From: Flavobacteriales bacterium
Lineage (GTDB): Bacteria > Bacteroidota > Bacteroidia > Flavobacteriales_F > PHOS-HE28
Direction of reading: 5' to 3'
Length of the DNA: 6,137 nucleotides
Assembly: GCA_025455765.1 (NCBI GenBank)
Contig: JALOLX010000095.1
Coordinates: forward strand, 1-6,137
Shown here: positions 5,307 through 6,137 of the stretch, piece by piece
How positions within the stretch are numbered: the first letter of the stretch is position 1
How the letters are laid out: the number at the start of each line of letters is the position of its first letter
Translations under genes and position numbers: made by a program
Notes under the pieces: model-generated
Database searches by the model: none
Seen by the model: only the letters and a program-made list of their open reading frames with translations
Told to the model about the DNA's origin: nothing

Positions 5307-6137
5307 ATGGAACTACGATTGATCGAAGCCGCCTCGGAGATCGGGGCCGGAAAACGCGGCGCCAGCATGGGCATGGCAGCCCTCCGCGTGGCGGCCTGGA
5401 AGCTGGGCAGCGAGCTGTTCGGCCATGCCGAAGAGAGCATCCTGCGCGATGAGAACGATGTGCTTTACGAGGACGATACCTCGCCCAACGCCCACCACAT
5501 CGACGGCCTGATCCGCTTCGAGAGCGACCTCGCCTATGAAGTGTATAAGTACCTGAGGAATAATATTTTCCCTATCGTTGTCGGAGGTGATCATTCGATC
5601 GCCATCGGCTCGGTCTCCGGCACCAAGATGGCCTTTCCCGACCAGCGCGTGGGCGTGGTGTGGATCGATGCCCACGCCGATCTGCACACCCCCTGGACCA
5701 CCCCCAGCGGCAACGTGCATGGCATGCCCCTGGCCCTGCTGATGCAGATCGAGAAGAAGGGCAAGAACCGCCCCCAGGTGTACACCATGGACACGTGGGA
5801 CCGGCTGCGGAAGATCGGCGTGAGCAGCCCCAAGCTGTTGCCCAGCGACCTGGTGTTCATCGCCCTGCGCGACTACGAGCCGGAGGAGGAAGCCATCATC
5901 AAGGAGTACGGCATCAAGGTGATCACCGTGGATGAGCTGCGCGCCCGTGGTGCCGAAGCCGTGGTGCAGGAGACCCTTAGCCACCTCAGCGCTTGCGACA
6001 AGCTGCACATCAGCTTCGACGTGGACAGCCTGGACCCGTCCATCAGCGTGGGGACGGGCACCCCGGTGCCGCATGGACTTTCCCTGGCCGAAGCGAGCAC
6101 CCTGCTCAGTGGCTTCTGCCGCGAGCCCAAGACCGCC
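5307..6137 (+). CDS. Arginase/agmatinase-family binuclear manganese hydrolase (arginase-like), 3'-truncated
   Basis: Starts at the ATG at 5307 and stays open for 277 codons to the window edge; the C-terminus is missing. Ureohydrolase motifs appear in order: GGDHS (residues 93-97), DAHADLHTP (121-129), SGNVHGMP (134-141), and SFDVDSLDPSISVGTGTP (236-253). Predicted Mn ligands H96, D121, H123, D125, D238 and D240 are all present. H138 matches the catalytic-site histidine of arginases (human H141), and the GNVHG context favours arginase over agmatinase. Two substrate-contact positions differ from human arginase I: N130 is H127 here, and D183 aligns with E191. Arginine hydrolysis to ornithine and urea is therefore likely but not certain; another guanidino substrate is possible. 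Cytoplasmic, with no signal peptide. Its own promoter element sits 21 nt upstream. Confidence 0.9.
   Translation, partial: MELRLIEAASEIGAGKRGASMGMAALRVAAWKLGSELFGHAEESILRDENDVLYEDDTSPNAHHIDGLIRFESDLAYEVYKYLRNNIFPIVVGGDHSIAIGSVSGTKMAFPDQRVGVVWIDAHADLHTPWTTPSGNVHGMPLALLMQIEKKGKNRPQVYTMDTWDRLRKIGVSSPKLLPSDLVFIALRDYEPEEEAIIKEYGIKVITVDELRARGAEAVVQETLSHLSACDKLHISFDVDSLDPSISVGTGTPVPHGLSLAEASTLLSGFCREPKTA

Noticed and set aside
5177..5440. N-terminal extension of the lipoprotein ORF
   Set aside because: A proper lipoprotein signal peptide begins at 5176, and the extension would overlap the divergent promoter and the start of the arginase-family gene.
5313..6074. 253-codon minus-strand ORF opposite the arginase-family gene
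   Set aside because: The plus strand carries every ureohydrolase motif in order; the reverse reading has no family signature.

Overview
The window comes from a fairly GC-rich member of the Bacteroidota. Three things support this: a type IX secretion (T9SS) type-B C-terminal sorting domain at the left edge, three well-placed matches to the Bacteroidota promoter -7 element TAnnTTTG, and little sign of Shine-Dalgarno sequences before the starts. The FtsK, DUF4412-type lipoprotein and arginase-family genes fit a chromosomal location. The species cannot be named from the sequence alone.

Layout, left to right. (1) 1-268 (+): the C-terminal 88 residues of a secreted or surface protein with a CHU_C / gliding-motility-associated C-terminal domain. 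(2) 269-406: a 138-bp gap with no convincing gene or promoter. (3) 407-946 (+): an uncharacterised 179-aa protein with a weak resemblance to PD-(D/E)XK nuclease folds. (4) 947-1701: a small accessory cassette on the minus strand, a DUF433 antitoxin plus DUF5615 PIN-like toxin pair of the VapBC45 type, overlapping by ATGA. (5) 1702-4305 (-): a full-length FtsK/SpoIIIE DNA translocase. (6) 4475-5176 (-): a DUF4412-like lipoprotein, followed by a strong hairpin. (7) 5307-6137 (+, runs off the window): an arginase/agmatinase-family Mn hydrolase, divergent from the lipoprotein gene.

The most interesting feature is the setting of the toxin-antitoxin (TA) pair. The last 97 bp of ftsK, up to and including the stop codon (1702-1798), occur again as a direct repeat at 1003-1099 on the far side of the TA genes. 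There is one mismatch, and it is synonymous in the FtsK frame. The 602-bp TA segment is therefore bracketed by two copies of the ftsK 3' end. The distal copy lies in frame behind an ATG that overlaps the toxin stop codon (ATGA), giving a 36-codon mini-ORF that encodes the FtsK C-terminal tail. Recombination between the repeats would remove the TA pair and leave an unchanged FtsK protein. This looks like a compact cassette that entered the 3' end of an essential-type gene while preserving it. No integrase or transposase is visible, so the mechanism is unknown.

The housekeeping genes (ftsK, lipoprotein, arginase) share a strongly G/C-ending codon style. The 407-946 gene and the TA genes are visibly more mixed, which fits the interval between the T9SS gene and ftsK being an accessory pocket.
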